Source of the DNA: Vibrio sinaloensis
GTDB taxonomy: Bacteria > Pseudomonadota > Gammaproteobacteria > Enterobacterales > Vibrionaceae
DNA length: 64,000 nt
NCBI RefSeq assembly: GCF_023195835.1
Contig: NZ_CP096199.1
Span: forward strand, 744,001-808,000
Direction of reading: 5' to 3'
In this document: in pieces, positions 57,272 to 64,000 of the stretch
Numbering within the stretch: the first letter of the stretch is position 1
How the letters are laid out: each line of letters opens with the position of its first letter
Made by a program: the position numbers and the translations under genes
Notes under the pieces: model-generated
Seen by the model: the letters and a program-made list of their open reading frames with translations, nothing else
Database searches by the model: none
Told to the model about the DNA's origin: nothing

Positions 57272-57362
57272 ATAATCAGTGCCTAGGAGGTAGTTCCTAG
57301 TTCCTAGAGGTTTAGTCTAGGGATCCTAACGACTGGTATTTAGCCACTAGAATCATAAAAAA

Positions 57363-57437
57363 TGGCAGGGCTACCTGGATTCGAACCAGGGAATGGCGGC
57401 ATCAAAAGCCGCTGCCTTACCGCTTGGCGATAGCCCT
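57363..57437 (-). tRNA. tRNA-Gln (TTG), copy 5
   Basis: 75 nt, identical to Gln copy 1. Confidence 0.97.
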
Positions 57438-57465
57438 GCAGAGAACAACGAGTGTTCTTAAATAA

Positions 57466-57550
57466 TGGTGCGGAAGGAGAGACTTGAACTCTCACACCTT
57501 GCGGCGCCAGAACCTAAATCTGGTGCGTCTACCAATTCCGCCACTTCCGC
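57466..57550 (-). tRNA. tRNA-Leu (TAG), copy 8
   Basis: 85 nt, identical to copy 1. Confidence 0.97.
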
Positions 57551-57604
57551 AACTTATTCTGTACTAAACAAGATAATTGGAGAATCTTATTTAGATTGTA
57601 TTAA

Positions 57605-57681
57605 TGGTGGCTACGACGGGATTCGAACCTGTGACCCCATCATTATGAGTGATGTGCTCTAACCAGCTGAGCTACGTAGCC
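57605..57681 (-). tRNA. tRNA-Met elongator (CAT), copy 3
   Basis: 77 nt, identical to Met copy 1. Confidence 0.96.
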
Positions 57682-57835
57682 ACTCGTGAGCGAGACAATA
57701 TAAACCTTCGCGCTCTTAGTGACAAGCCCTTTTTGTGAAAGGCTTAACACTTTTAAAAGGGTAGGCTACGAGAGCCTAACCTGAGACAATGAATGGGGCA
57801 TCAGATGCTCTATATCATTGAACCTTTTTAGAATA

Positions 57836-57910
57836 TGGCAGGGCTACCTGGATTCGAACCAGGGAATGGCGGCATCAAAAGCCGCTGCCTTACCGCTTGG
57901 CGATAGCCCT
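57836..57910 (-). tRNA. tRNA-Gln (TTG), copy 6
   Basis: 75 nt, identical to Gln copy 1; it has a longer unique spacer (57682-57835) towards Met copy 3. Confidence 0.97.
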
Positions 57911-57938
57911 GCAGAGAACAACGAGTGTTCCTAAATAA

Positions 57939-58023
57939 TGGTGCGGAAGGAGAGACTTGAACTCTCACACCTTGCGGCGCCAGAACCTAAATCTGGTGCG
58001 TCTACCAATTCCGCCACTTCCGC
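57939..58023 (-). tRNA. tRNA-Leu (TAG), copy 9
   Basis: 85 nt, identical to copy 1. Confidence 0.97.
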
Positions 58024-58062
58024 ATCTATTCCTAATCGTTCTCAAGTAAAAACGTTTAGGAA

Positions 58063-58139
58063 TGGTGGCTACGACGGGATTCGAACCTGTGACCCCATCA
58101 TTATGAGTGATGTGCTCTAACCAGCTGAGCTACGTAGCC
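58063..58139 (-). tRNA. tRNA-Met elongator (CAT), copy 4
   Basis: 77 nt, identical to Met copy 1. It is the first gene of the transcript, about 55 bp after the -10 box. Confidence 0.96.
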
Positions 58140-58193
58140 AAACCTTATTTTTGTTCCCAGAGAAGGCATGCCTTATCGTCGGGAACGGCGCGC

Positions 58194-58222
58194 ATTATGC
58201 GAAGTTGAGGCAGAGCCGTCAA
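58194..58222 (-). promoter_or_regulatory. Promoter of the tRNA array
   Basis: On the minus strand TTGACG, 17-bp spacer, CATAAT, then a GC-rich discriminator GCGCGCC. This is a strong stable-RNA promoter with the discriminator type linked to stringent control. Confidence 0.85.
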
Positions 58223-58356
58223 CAGTTTTTTTGAATAAATCCTCAGAAATCAACTGTTCGGTTTCTTTTTAAACAAAGAGGTGTGTTAATGATCGAAAAC
58301 TGATAACAAAGTGGCACGTTTTTCGAGAGTTAATCGTTAAGTTTGTTGGCTGGAAA

Positions 58357-58384
58357 TAAAAAAGCCAGCAAAACTGCTGGCTTT
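58357..58384 (-). terminator. ychF terminator
   Basis: AAAGCCAGCA-AAAC-TGCTGGCTTT; on the minus strand followed by a T-rich tail, 25 bp after the ychF stop. Confidence 0.9.
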
Positions 58385-58408
58385 TAAAGTCAATAACTTG
58401 GCGATAAA

Positions 58409-59500
58409 TTACACGTTGAAACGGAAGTGAACAACATCACCATCTTTTACAATGTAATCTTTACCTTCTAAACGCCATTTACCGGCGTCTTTCGCCCCAC
58501 TTTCACCGTTGAACTGAATAAAGTCGTCATAGCCAACCACTTCAGCACGAATGAAGCCTTTCTCGAAGTCGGTATGGATCTTACCCGCAGCTTGTGGCGC
58601 AGTTGCCCCAACCGGGATTGTCCATGCACGTACTTCTTTAACGCCTGCCGTGAAGTAAGTATGCAGAGTCAGTAGCTCGTATCCAGAGCGGATGACGCGA
58701 TTAAGACCAGGCTCTTCAATACCCATGTCGGCAAGGAACTCTTCACGATCTTCGTCGTCGAGTTCTGACAGCTCTGATTCAATCGCCGCGCACACAGCAA
58801 CCACTACGTTGTTCTCTTTCTCAGCGTACTCACGTACCGCGTCAAGATATGGGTTGTTTTCGAAGCCATCTTCGTTAACGTTCGCGATGTACATGGTTGG
58901 CTTAAGCGTAAGGAAGTTGAGGTATCCGATTGCCGCTAGCTCTTCTTTCGATAGCTCGACAGTGCGAGCCATGCCACCTTCTGTAAGCACAGGGAGTAGC
59001 TTTTCAAGGACGGTCAGTTCGAACTTAGCGTCTTTGTCGCCACCTTTGGCTTTCTTAGCATTACGCTGAATCGCGCGCTCACAAGAATCTAGGTCAGCCA
59101 TTGCAAGCTCTAGGTTGATCACCTCGATATCTTCGATTGGTGATACTTTACCTGCAACGTGAACGATGTTTTCGTTCTCAAAACAGCGAACCACATGACC
59201 GATAGCGTCTGTTTCGCGGATGTTGGCTAGGAATTTGTTACCTAAGCCCTCACCACGTGATGCACCCGCAACTAGGCCCGCGATATCCACAAACTCCATT
59301 GTTGTTGGGAGGATCTTTTGCGGGTTAACGATCTTGGCTAGAGCATCTAGTCGTAGATCCGGCACAGGAACAACGCCTGTGTTTGGCTCGATAGTACAGA
59401 ACGGGAAGTTAGCCGCCTCGATGCCAGCTTTAGTGAGTGCGTTAAACAGAGTTGATTTACCGACGTTTGGCAGACCAACGATGCCACATTTAAAACCCAT
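58409..59500 (-). CDS. ychF: Redox-regulated ATPase YchF (Obg-like)
   Basis: A 363-residue Obg-family P-loop protein that prefers ATP and binds ribosomes. Motifs are GLPNVGKST (residues 8-16), DIAGLV (G3) and NVNED (G4 variant), with a C-terminal TGS domain (about 280-363, [20 protein letters not shown]). The frame is open to 59560, but the ATG at 59500 (MGFKCGIVG) is the family start. It lies 10 bp after pth, the usual pth-ychF pair. Confidence 0.97.
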   Translation of the reverse strand: MGFKCGIVGLPNVGKSTLFNALTKAGIEAANFPFCTIEPNTGVVPVPDLRLDALAKIVNPQKILPTTMEFVDIAGLVAGASRGEGLGNKFLANIRETDAIGHVVRCFENENIVHVAGKVSPIEDIEVINLELAMADLDSCERAIQRNAKKAKGGDKDAKFELTVLEKLLPVLTEGGMARTVELSKEELAAIGYLNFLTLKPTMYIANVNEDGFENNPYLDAVREYAEKENNVVVAVCAAIESELSELDDEDREEFLADMGIEEPGLNRVIRSGYELLTLHTYFTAGVKEVRAWTIPVGATAPQAAGKIHTDFEKGFIRAEVVGYDDFIQFNGESGAKDAGKWRLEGKDYIVKDGDVVHFRFNV

Positions 59501-59510
59501 GATAGTAACC

Positions 59511-60101
59511 TTATTCAGCTTTGAACGTGTGTAAACGGTTTTGTGCCTTTGATAAGCCATCCTTTAACAGAATGTCTAAGCAGCGAACAGATTCGTCGGC
59601 TGCTGCATCAAGAAGCTCTTGCTCTTTTGCCGGCGCTTTGCCTAACACAAAACCGGCGACTTTATCTTTGTGTCCCGGATGGCCGATACCAATCCGTAGA
59701 CGATAGAAATCTTTGCAATTACCAAGTTTGCTTATGGTGTCACGCAGTCCGTTGTGGCCTCCATGCCCACCGCCTTTCTTAAACTTAGCGACGCCTGGGG
59801 GTAAGTCCAACTCATCATGAGCGACCATGATTTCCTCAGGCTTGATTTGATAGAACTTTGCCATCGCAGCAATCGCTTTACCTGAAAGGTTCATAAAGGT
59901 CGTTGGAATGAGTAAGCGGAGATCCTGACCATTGACCACAATACGCCCAGTTAAGCCAAAGAATTTGGCCTCGTTTTTTAGCGTGACATTATGGATACGC
60001 GCGAGTTCTTCTACTACCCAAGCACCTGCATTGTGCCGAGTTTTGGCATATTCAGGCCCAGGGTTAGCAAGGCCGACAAGAAGTTTTATTGGCTGACTCA
60101 A
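59511..60101 (-). CDS. pth: Peptidyl-tRNA hydrolase
   Basis: Frees tRNA from prematurely released peptidyl-tRNA; essential cytoplasmic enzyme. The catalytic histidine is in [15 protein letters not shown] and HDELDLPPG are conserved. The start appears to be TTG at 60101, giving (M)[14 protein letters not shown] and 196 residues, as in V. cholerae; AGAGAG lies upstream. The longer open frame to 60149 adds an unrelated N-terminus. It is upstream of ychF, with a terminator separating it from prs. Confidence 0.95.
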   Translation of the reverse strand: MSQPIKLLVGLANPGPEYAKTRHNAGAWVVEELARIHNVTLKNEAKFFGLTGRIVVNGQDLRLLIPTTFMNLSGKAIAAMAKFYQIKPEEIMVAHDELDLPPGVAKFKKGGGHGGHNGLRDTISKLGNCKDFYRLRIGIGHPGHKDKVAGFVLGKAPAKEQELLDAAADESVRCLDILLKDGLSKAQNRLHTFKAE

Positions 60102-60192
60102 GGTTCGGATCTCTCTTGGAATCTCAAAAAGCGCAGTATGATAGCACACAAACCTGCTGTCGGGCGAGGTGAGAGCAGGGCTGAGCGGCGAA

Positions 60193-60224
60193 AATAAAAA
60201 AACACCCCAAGAAAGGGGTGTTTT
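60193..60224 (-). terminator. prs terminator
   Basis: AAAACACCCC-AAGAAA-GGGGTGTTTT; on the minus strand it continues into TTTATTTT, 24 bp after the prs stop. Confidence 0.93.
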
Positions 60225-60247
60225 GTCAGTCGGTTCGCGCTGTTCGA

Positions 60248-61192
60248 TTAGTTGAACATTGCTGAGATTGACTCTTCGTTGCTGATGCGGCGAATCGCTT
60301 CCGCTAGCATACGAGATAGGCTTAGGCAGGTGACCTTGCCCGTCGCTTCCATCTCTTTAGGAAGCGTGATGGAGTCAGTCACGATGACTTGGTCTAGGAC
60401 TGAGTTACCGATGTTTTGTGCGGCGTTACCAGAGAACACAGCGTGAGTTGCGTAAGCGAACACGCGCTTAGCACCGCGCTCTTTAAGCGCCTCAGCGGCT
60501 TTACAAAGTGTACCACCGGTATCGATCATGTCGTCGACGATCACACAGTCACGGCCTTCAACATCACCGATAAGGTTCATCACTTCAGAAACGTTGGCGC
60601 GTGGACGACGCTTGTCAACGATGGCAATGTCGATGTCACCGAGTGCTTTTGCGGTTGCGCGAGCGCGGACAACACCGCCTAGGTCTGGTGAAACAACGAC
60701 TGGGTTTTCTAAACCACGTGCATGCATATCTTCAAGTAGGACTGGCGTACCAAAGATGTTGTCAACAGGTACGTCGAAGAAGCCTTGGATTTGCTCTGCG
60801 TGCAGGTCGATAGTAAGAACGCGGTCAACACCAACGTTAGAAAGGAAGTCAGCAACAACTTTAGCAGTGATTGGCACACGAGCAGAACGAACACGGCGGT
60901 CTTGGCGTGCGTAGCCAAAGTAAGGGATAACTGCTGTAATACGGCCCGCTGAAGCGCGGCGCATTGCGTCAATCATCACTACTAGTTCCATTAGGTTGTC
61001 GTTAGTTGGTGCACAAGTAGATTGGATGATGAAAACATCACTACCACGTACGTTTTCGTTGATTTGAACAGCGACTTCGCCATCAGAAAAACGAGAAACA
61101 GTAGCATCACCAAGAGAGATGTATAGACGATCAGCAATACGTTGGGCTAGTTCAGGTGTAGCGTTACCAGCAAATAGCTTCATATCAGGCAC
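60248..61192 (-). CDS. prs: Ribose-phosphate pyrophosphokinase (PRPP synthetase)
   Basis: Makes PRPP from ribose 5-phosphate and ATP for nucleotide, histidine and tryptophan synthesis. The protein is 314 residues. Visible motifs: [17 protein letters not shown] at the start, [10 protein letters not shown] (ATP site), [12 protein letters not shown], and the PRPP-binding signature [15 protein letters not shown]. It is 29 bp downstream of ispE on the same strand. Confidence 0.98.
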   Translation of the reverse strand: MPDMKLFAGNATPELAQRIADRLYISLGDATVSRFSDGEVAVQINENVRGSDVFIIQSTCAPTNDNLMELVVMIDAMRRASAGRITAVIPYFGYARQDRRVRSARVPITAKVVADFLSNVGVDRVLTIDLHAEQIQGFFDVPVDNIFGTPVLLEDMHARGLENPVVVSPDLGGVVRARATAKALGDIDIAIVDKRRPRANVSEVMNLIGDVEGRDCVIVDDMIDTGGTLCKAAEALKERGAKRVFAYATHAVFSGNAAQNIGNSVLDQVIVTDSITLPKEMEATGKVTCLSLSRMLAEAIRRISNEESISAMFN

Positions 61193-61221
61193 GGTGGAAA
61201 CCTCAGGGTTGCGTCCAGTTT

Positions 61222-62094
61222 TTAAATAGATTGTGAGTGGGCTAATCGATAGTTAGCCAATGTCTCGTACAAAGGAGAGACATTTTTGCCTTTTGCCACA
61301 AAAGCGGAGACAGTGTCTGGCAGTTTCCCGAGGGTAGATTCAGCGTCATTTTGGCTCAAAAATTCAGCAAAAACACACGATCCTGTCCCGGTCAACCGCG
61401 ACGGCGCGTATTGTAGCAGCCATGAAAGTTGCTTATCAACCTCTGGGTACAGCATTCGGACAATTTTTTCGCAATCGTTTCCGTATGCGCTGTCAAGAAG
61501 TGTTGCCAGGTCACGTTTTGGACTGTTTCTCGTCAGTTGCGGGTGGGTGAAAATATCCACAGTCGCAATAGAAACATTTGGCCTAACCACTAAGTACCAT
61601 TTTTCTTCAGGGTTCGCTTTGGTCAGTTTTTCTCCGACGCCCTCGGCGAAGGCCGCAAAGCCGCGGGTAAACACAGGTACATCGGCGCCAAGCGTCAAGC
61701 CGATATCGGCCAATTGCTGCTCGTTTAATCCGGTCTGCCACAGATGATTCAGCGCGACCAAAGTTGTAGCGGCATTCGAAGAACCACCGCCAATCCCGCC
61801 GCCCATCGGCAAGACTTTTTTCAGTTCAATATCAGCGCCAAAGGAAGTGTTGGTCGCTTGTTGCAGTGCCCGTGCGGCTTTCCAAATAAGGTTGTCATGC
61901 ACAGCCACCCCAGCAATCTCAGGGGAAAGAGTAATGACGCCACTCTGATTGGCGGTGATGGTTAACTCATCGCCGTGATCGAGAAACTGAAACAGGGTTT
62001 GCAGCTCATGGTATCCGTTGTCACGACGTCCGGTAATGTAAAGAAACAGATTGAGTTTAGCGGGAGAGGGCCAATGCGTTGTTTCTGTGATCAT
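61222..62094 (-). CDS. ispE: 4-diphosphocytidyl-2-C-methyl-D-erythritol kinase
   Basis: GHMP kinase of the MEP isoprenoid pathway, about 290 residues. It has [22 protein letters not shown] at the start, the glycine-rich ATP loop [18 protein letters not shown], and the late [13 protein letters not shown] start at the ATG at 62094 ([15 protein letters not shown]), which overlaps the lolB stop as ATGA, so the two are translationally coupled. The longer start at 62109 lies inside lolB. Confidence 0.97.
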   Translation of the reverse strand: MITETTHWPSPAKLNLFLYITGRRDNGYHELQTLFQFLDHGDELTITANQSGVITLSPEIAGVAVHDNLIWKAARALQQATNTSFGADIELKKVLPMGGGIGGGSSNAATTLVALNHLWQTGLNEQQLADIGLTLGADVPVFTRGFAAFAEGVGEKLTKANPEEKWYLVVRPNVSIATVDIFTHPQLTRNSPKRDLATLLDSAYGNDCEKIVRMLYPEVDKQLSWLLQYAPSRLTGTGSCVFAEFLSQNDAESTLGKLPDTVSAFVAKGKNVSPLYETLANYRLAHSQSI

Positions 62095-62705
62095 GGGTTT
62101 AACGTCCACTTAGTAATCATGATATTGATGGTGATATCGCCTTGGGTCAGTTTGATTCTTTTCGGCACAGGCAGCGCGCTACCTTGATGTTGGACATCTT
62201 GGTAAGAAAGATACTCTAAACGCCAGTTTTGACCTGCCACGTTTTTGCTTAGCCAGGCCAGAGTATTGGTATCATTGAGACTGTACTCATCGGCATCGGT
62301 AGGACGACCAAGTAACCATTCGTTGAGAGGTTCGACCGGCAAGTTCAAACCGGTAAGTTGGTTGATAAGATCTTGGGCAAAATTCGCTTCGAACCTTTGA
62401 TCATCATAAGTCTCTGCGGAGGCGCCCGTGGCGTTTGCATTGAGATTGAGGGCGGTTTGGCCGAGGAAGGTGGTGAGTCTCAACTGAGTGTTGTCTGGTG
62501 CGTAAGACCATTGAAAATTGAGCGACTGGCGCTGCTGCGGCGAAATATAGCCCAGTTTTCCCACACTCTGATAATGATGAATATTGGCCAACCGCAACTG
62601 GTGGGTTTGCCACTCCACATTAGTGGTGCTTTCCAGCGTCGTACAGCCTGAAAGCAAGATGGCTACAGAAAGAAAAACCGATAGCACGCGTATAAGTCGA
62701 GTCAT
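62091..62705 (-). CDS. lolB: Outer-membrane lipoprotein receptor LolB
   Basis: Receives lipoproteins from LolA and inserts them into the outer membrane; itself a lipoprotein of 204 residues. The lipobox LSGC places the cysteine at position 21 ([21 protein letters not shown] spans it). The core has [19 protein letters not shown] and [17 protein letters not shown]. It is divergent from hemA and first in lolB-ispE-prs, a conserved order. Confidence 0.96.
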   Translation of the reverse strand: MTRLIRVLSVFLSVAILLSGCTTLESTTNVEWQTHQLRLANIHHYQSVGKLGYISPQQRQSLNFQWSYAPDNTQLRLTTFLGQTALNLNANATGASAETYDDQRFEANFAQDLINQLTGLNLPVEPLNEWLLGRPTDADEYSLNDTNTLAWLSKNVAGQNWRLEYLSYQDVQHQGSALPVPKRIKLTQGDITINIMITKWTLNP

Positions 62706-62866
62706 TGCTGATAAATTATCCAGTTTTGCCCTAAGTCGGTGCTCACTATATCATTGAAATCACGAACTCAAGAAATCATATCCGCTTTCCCCTTTCATTA
62801 AACGGGGCCATCAAGTAAAATTCCGACCTTATTTGTCCATCGCTTGAATCAGAGAAAACATCATTC

Positions 62867-64000
62867 ATGTCTTTGCTTGCTATAGGTATCAACCATAATA
62901 CGGCCACCGTTGAGCTGCGTGAGAAGGTCGCTTTTGGTCCCGAAAAACTGCCGCAAGCACTAGAGCAATTGAACCAAAACCCAACCGTTAACGGCAGTGT
63001 GATCATTTCGACATGCAATCGCACCGAGATCTACTGTGACGTTAAAAACGGCGGCAAAAGTAAAATCGTCGAGTGGTTATCCCAATTTCATCAAGTGACC
63101 CCAGAAGAACTGAAACCAAGCCTGTATGTTCATGAAGAACAAGCGGCGATTCGCCATCTGATGCGAGTCGCTTGTGGGCTGGACTCATTAGTGTTGGGCG
63201 AACCGCAGATTCTCGGTCAAGTCAAACAAGCTTATGCCGACTCGAGACAGTGTAAATCGGTGGACTCTGCGACAGAAAAACTGTTTCAAAAGGCGTTCTC
63301 AGTGGCGAAGCGCGTTCGCACTGAGACGGATATCGGTGGTAATGCCGTCTCTGTCGCCTATGCAGCGTGTACCCTTGCGAAGCATATCTTTGAGTCGCTT
63401 GAAGACTCGACGGTATTGCTGGTCGGTGCTGGTGAAACCATTGAACTGGTTGCCAAACACCTGGCGGGCAATGGCTGTACTAAGATGATCGTGGCTAACC
63501 GAACCAAGGAGCGTGCGCTGCCATTGGCTGAGCAGTTTGGCGCCCACATCATTGGTTTGCCTGAGATACCTGATCAATTGGCCAAAGCGGATATTGTGAT
63601 CAGCTCTACCGCTAGCCCTTTGCCTATCATAGGTAAAGGTATGGTAGAAACGGCGCTCAAAGCGCGTCGATTCCAACCTATGCTGTTGGTCGATATTGCC
63701 GTTCCGCGAGATATCGAGTCGCAAGTTGGCGATCTGAACGATGCCTATCTGTACACAGTGGACGATCTACAATCGATTGTTGACAGCAACATTGAGCAGC
63801 GCAAAATCGAAGCGATTCAAGCAGAAGCGATTGTCAGTGAAGAGAGCGCGGCGTTTATGTCTTGGATGCGCTCATTGCAAGCGGTTGACAGTATTCGCGA
63901 ATATCGCCAATCGGCCAACGAAGTTCGCGAAGAGCTTCTTAATAAAAGTTTACAAGCTCTGACAGCAGGCGCTGACGCCGAACAAGTGCTGTTAGAGTTG
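62867..64000 (+). CDS. hemA: Glutamyl-tRNA reductase, C-terminus cut by window edge
   Basis: First committed step of the C5 haem pathway: reduces glutamyl-tRNA to glutamate-1-semialdehyde. 378 codons are present of about 420 usual. The catalytic cysteine is at residue 50 in [30 protein letters not shown] and the NADPH-binding [16 protein letters not shown] follow. The dimerisation helix is incomplete. It is divergent from lolB, with 161 bp between. Confidence 0.97.
   Translation, partial: MSLLAIGINHNTATVELREKVAFGPEKLPQALEQLNQNPTVNGSVIISTCNRTEIYCDVKNGGKSKIVEWLSQFHQVTPEELKPSLYVHEEQAAIRHLMRVACGLDSLVLGEPQILGQVKQAYADSRQCKSVDSATEKLFQKAFSVAKRVRTETDIGGNAVSVAYAACTLAKHIFESLEDSTVLLVGAGETIELVAKHLAGNGCTKMIVANRTKERALPLAEQFGAHIIGLPEIPDQLAKADIVISSTASPLPIIGKGMVETALKARRFQPMLLVDIAVPRDIESQVGDLNDAYLYTVDDLQSIVDSNIEQRKIEAIQAEAIVSEESAAFMSWMRSLQAVDSIREYRQSANEVREELLNKSLQALTAGADAEQVLLEL

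Noticed and set aside
55605..58120. Repeated small frames beginning MVRKERLELSHLAAPEPKS on the plus strand
   Set aside because: They are the antisense of tRNA-Leu and tRNA-Met genes, repeated because the tRNA genes are repeated.
55615..58139. CRISPR-like regular repeats and spacers
   Set aside because: The repeats are 75-85 nt tRNA genes with full cloverleaf sequences, and the spacers are themselves duplicated; no cas genes are present.

Overview
The window is a chromosomal segment of a gammaproteobacterium of the genus Vibrio. The evidence is a complete toxR-toxS pair divergent from htpG, the polar-flagellum gene set with the Vibrio H-ring genes flgT, flgO and flgP, flagellins very close to V. 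cholerae FlaA and FlaC, and a large tRNA array. I cannot name the species. There is no prophage, transposase, integron, CRISPR or rRNA. Almost every gene has a well-known vibrio orthologue and base composition looks even throughout.

Layout. 1-7.6 kb: ptsI (cut by the left edge), ptsH, cysK and cysZ leftward, then zipA and ligA rightward. 8-13 kb: a probable chitoporin with a DUF2057 gene, a newly noticed 56-residue secreted protein, ybbJ/qmcA (NfeD and stomatin-like pair) and cnoX. 13-20.4 kb: two SDR-type genes; a compact rightward operon of two DUF1538 membrane proteins, a divergent PII-like protein and a two-CBS protein; yfcE; a SelT/SelW-like protein; a TSUP permease; toxS and toxR. 20.7-24.7 kb: htpG, adk, hemH. 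25-34.7 kb: a KdgM-like porin, copG/copA with a MerR-type copper promoter, a second porin + DUF2057 pair, gltX, an OmpA-family protein, and an unrecognised basic protein next to tRNA-Arg.

35-55.4 kb is a full early/middle flagellar locus: flgT, flgO-flgP, flgN-flgM, flgA, cheV-cheR, flgBCDE, flgFGHIJ, flgKL and two flagellins. Sigma-54 promoters precede flgO, flgB, flgF, flgK and flaA; sigma-28 promoters precede flgM and flaC. This is the usual vibrio hierarchy: FlgM is exported once the hook is complete, which frees sigma-28. 55.6-58.1 kb holds 19 tRNA genes (9 Leu-UAG, 6 Gln-UUG, 4 Met) read leftward from one strong promoter. 58.4-64 kb: ychF, pth, prs, ispE and lolB leftward, then hemA rightward, cut by the right edge.

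Most worth a second look: (i) the DUF1538-DUF1538-PII-CBS operon, which looks like a nucleotide-gated membrane transport system of unknown substrate; (ii) a composite dispersed repeat with two copies (beside cysZ, and between flgJ and flgK) made of a mini-hairpin module plus a perfect 7-bp tandem array, the larger array ending 3 bp before the flgK sigma-54 -24 box; (iii) a 178-bp palindromic MITE-like element at the end of flgT; (iv) a tRNA array built by visible tandem duplications of 274, 279 and 783 bp; (v) two parallel porin-hairpin-DUF2057 cassettes; (vi) two very small candidate genes on the minus strand.
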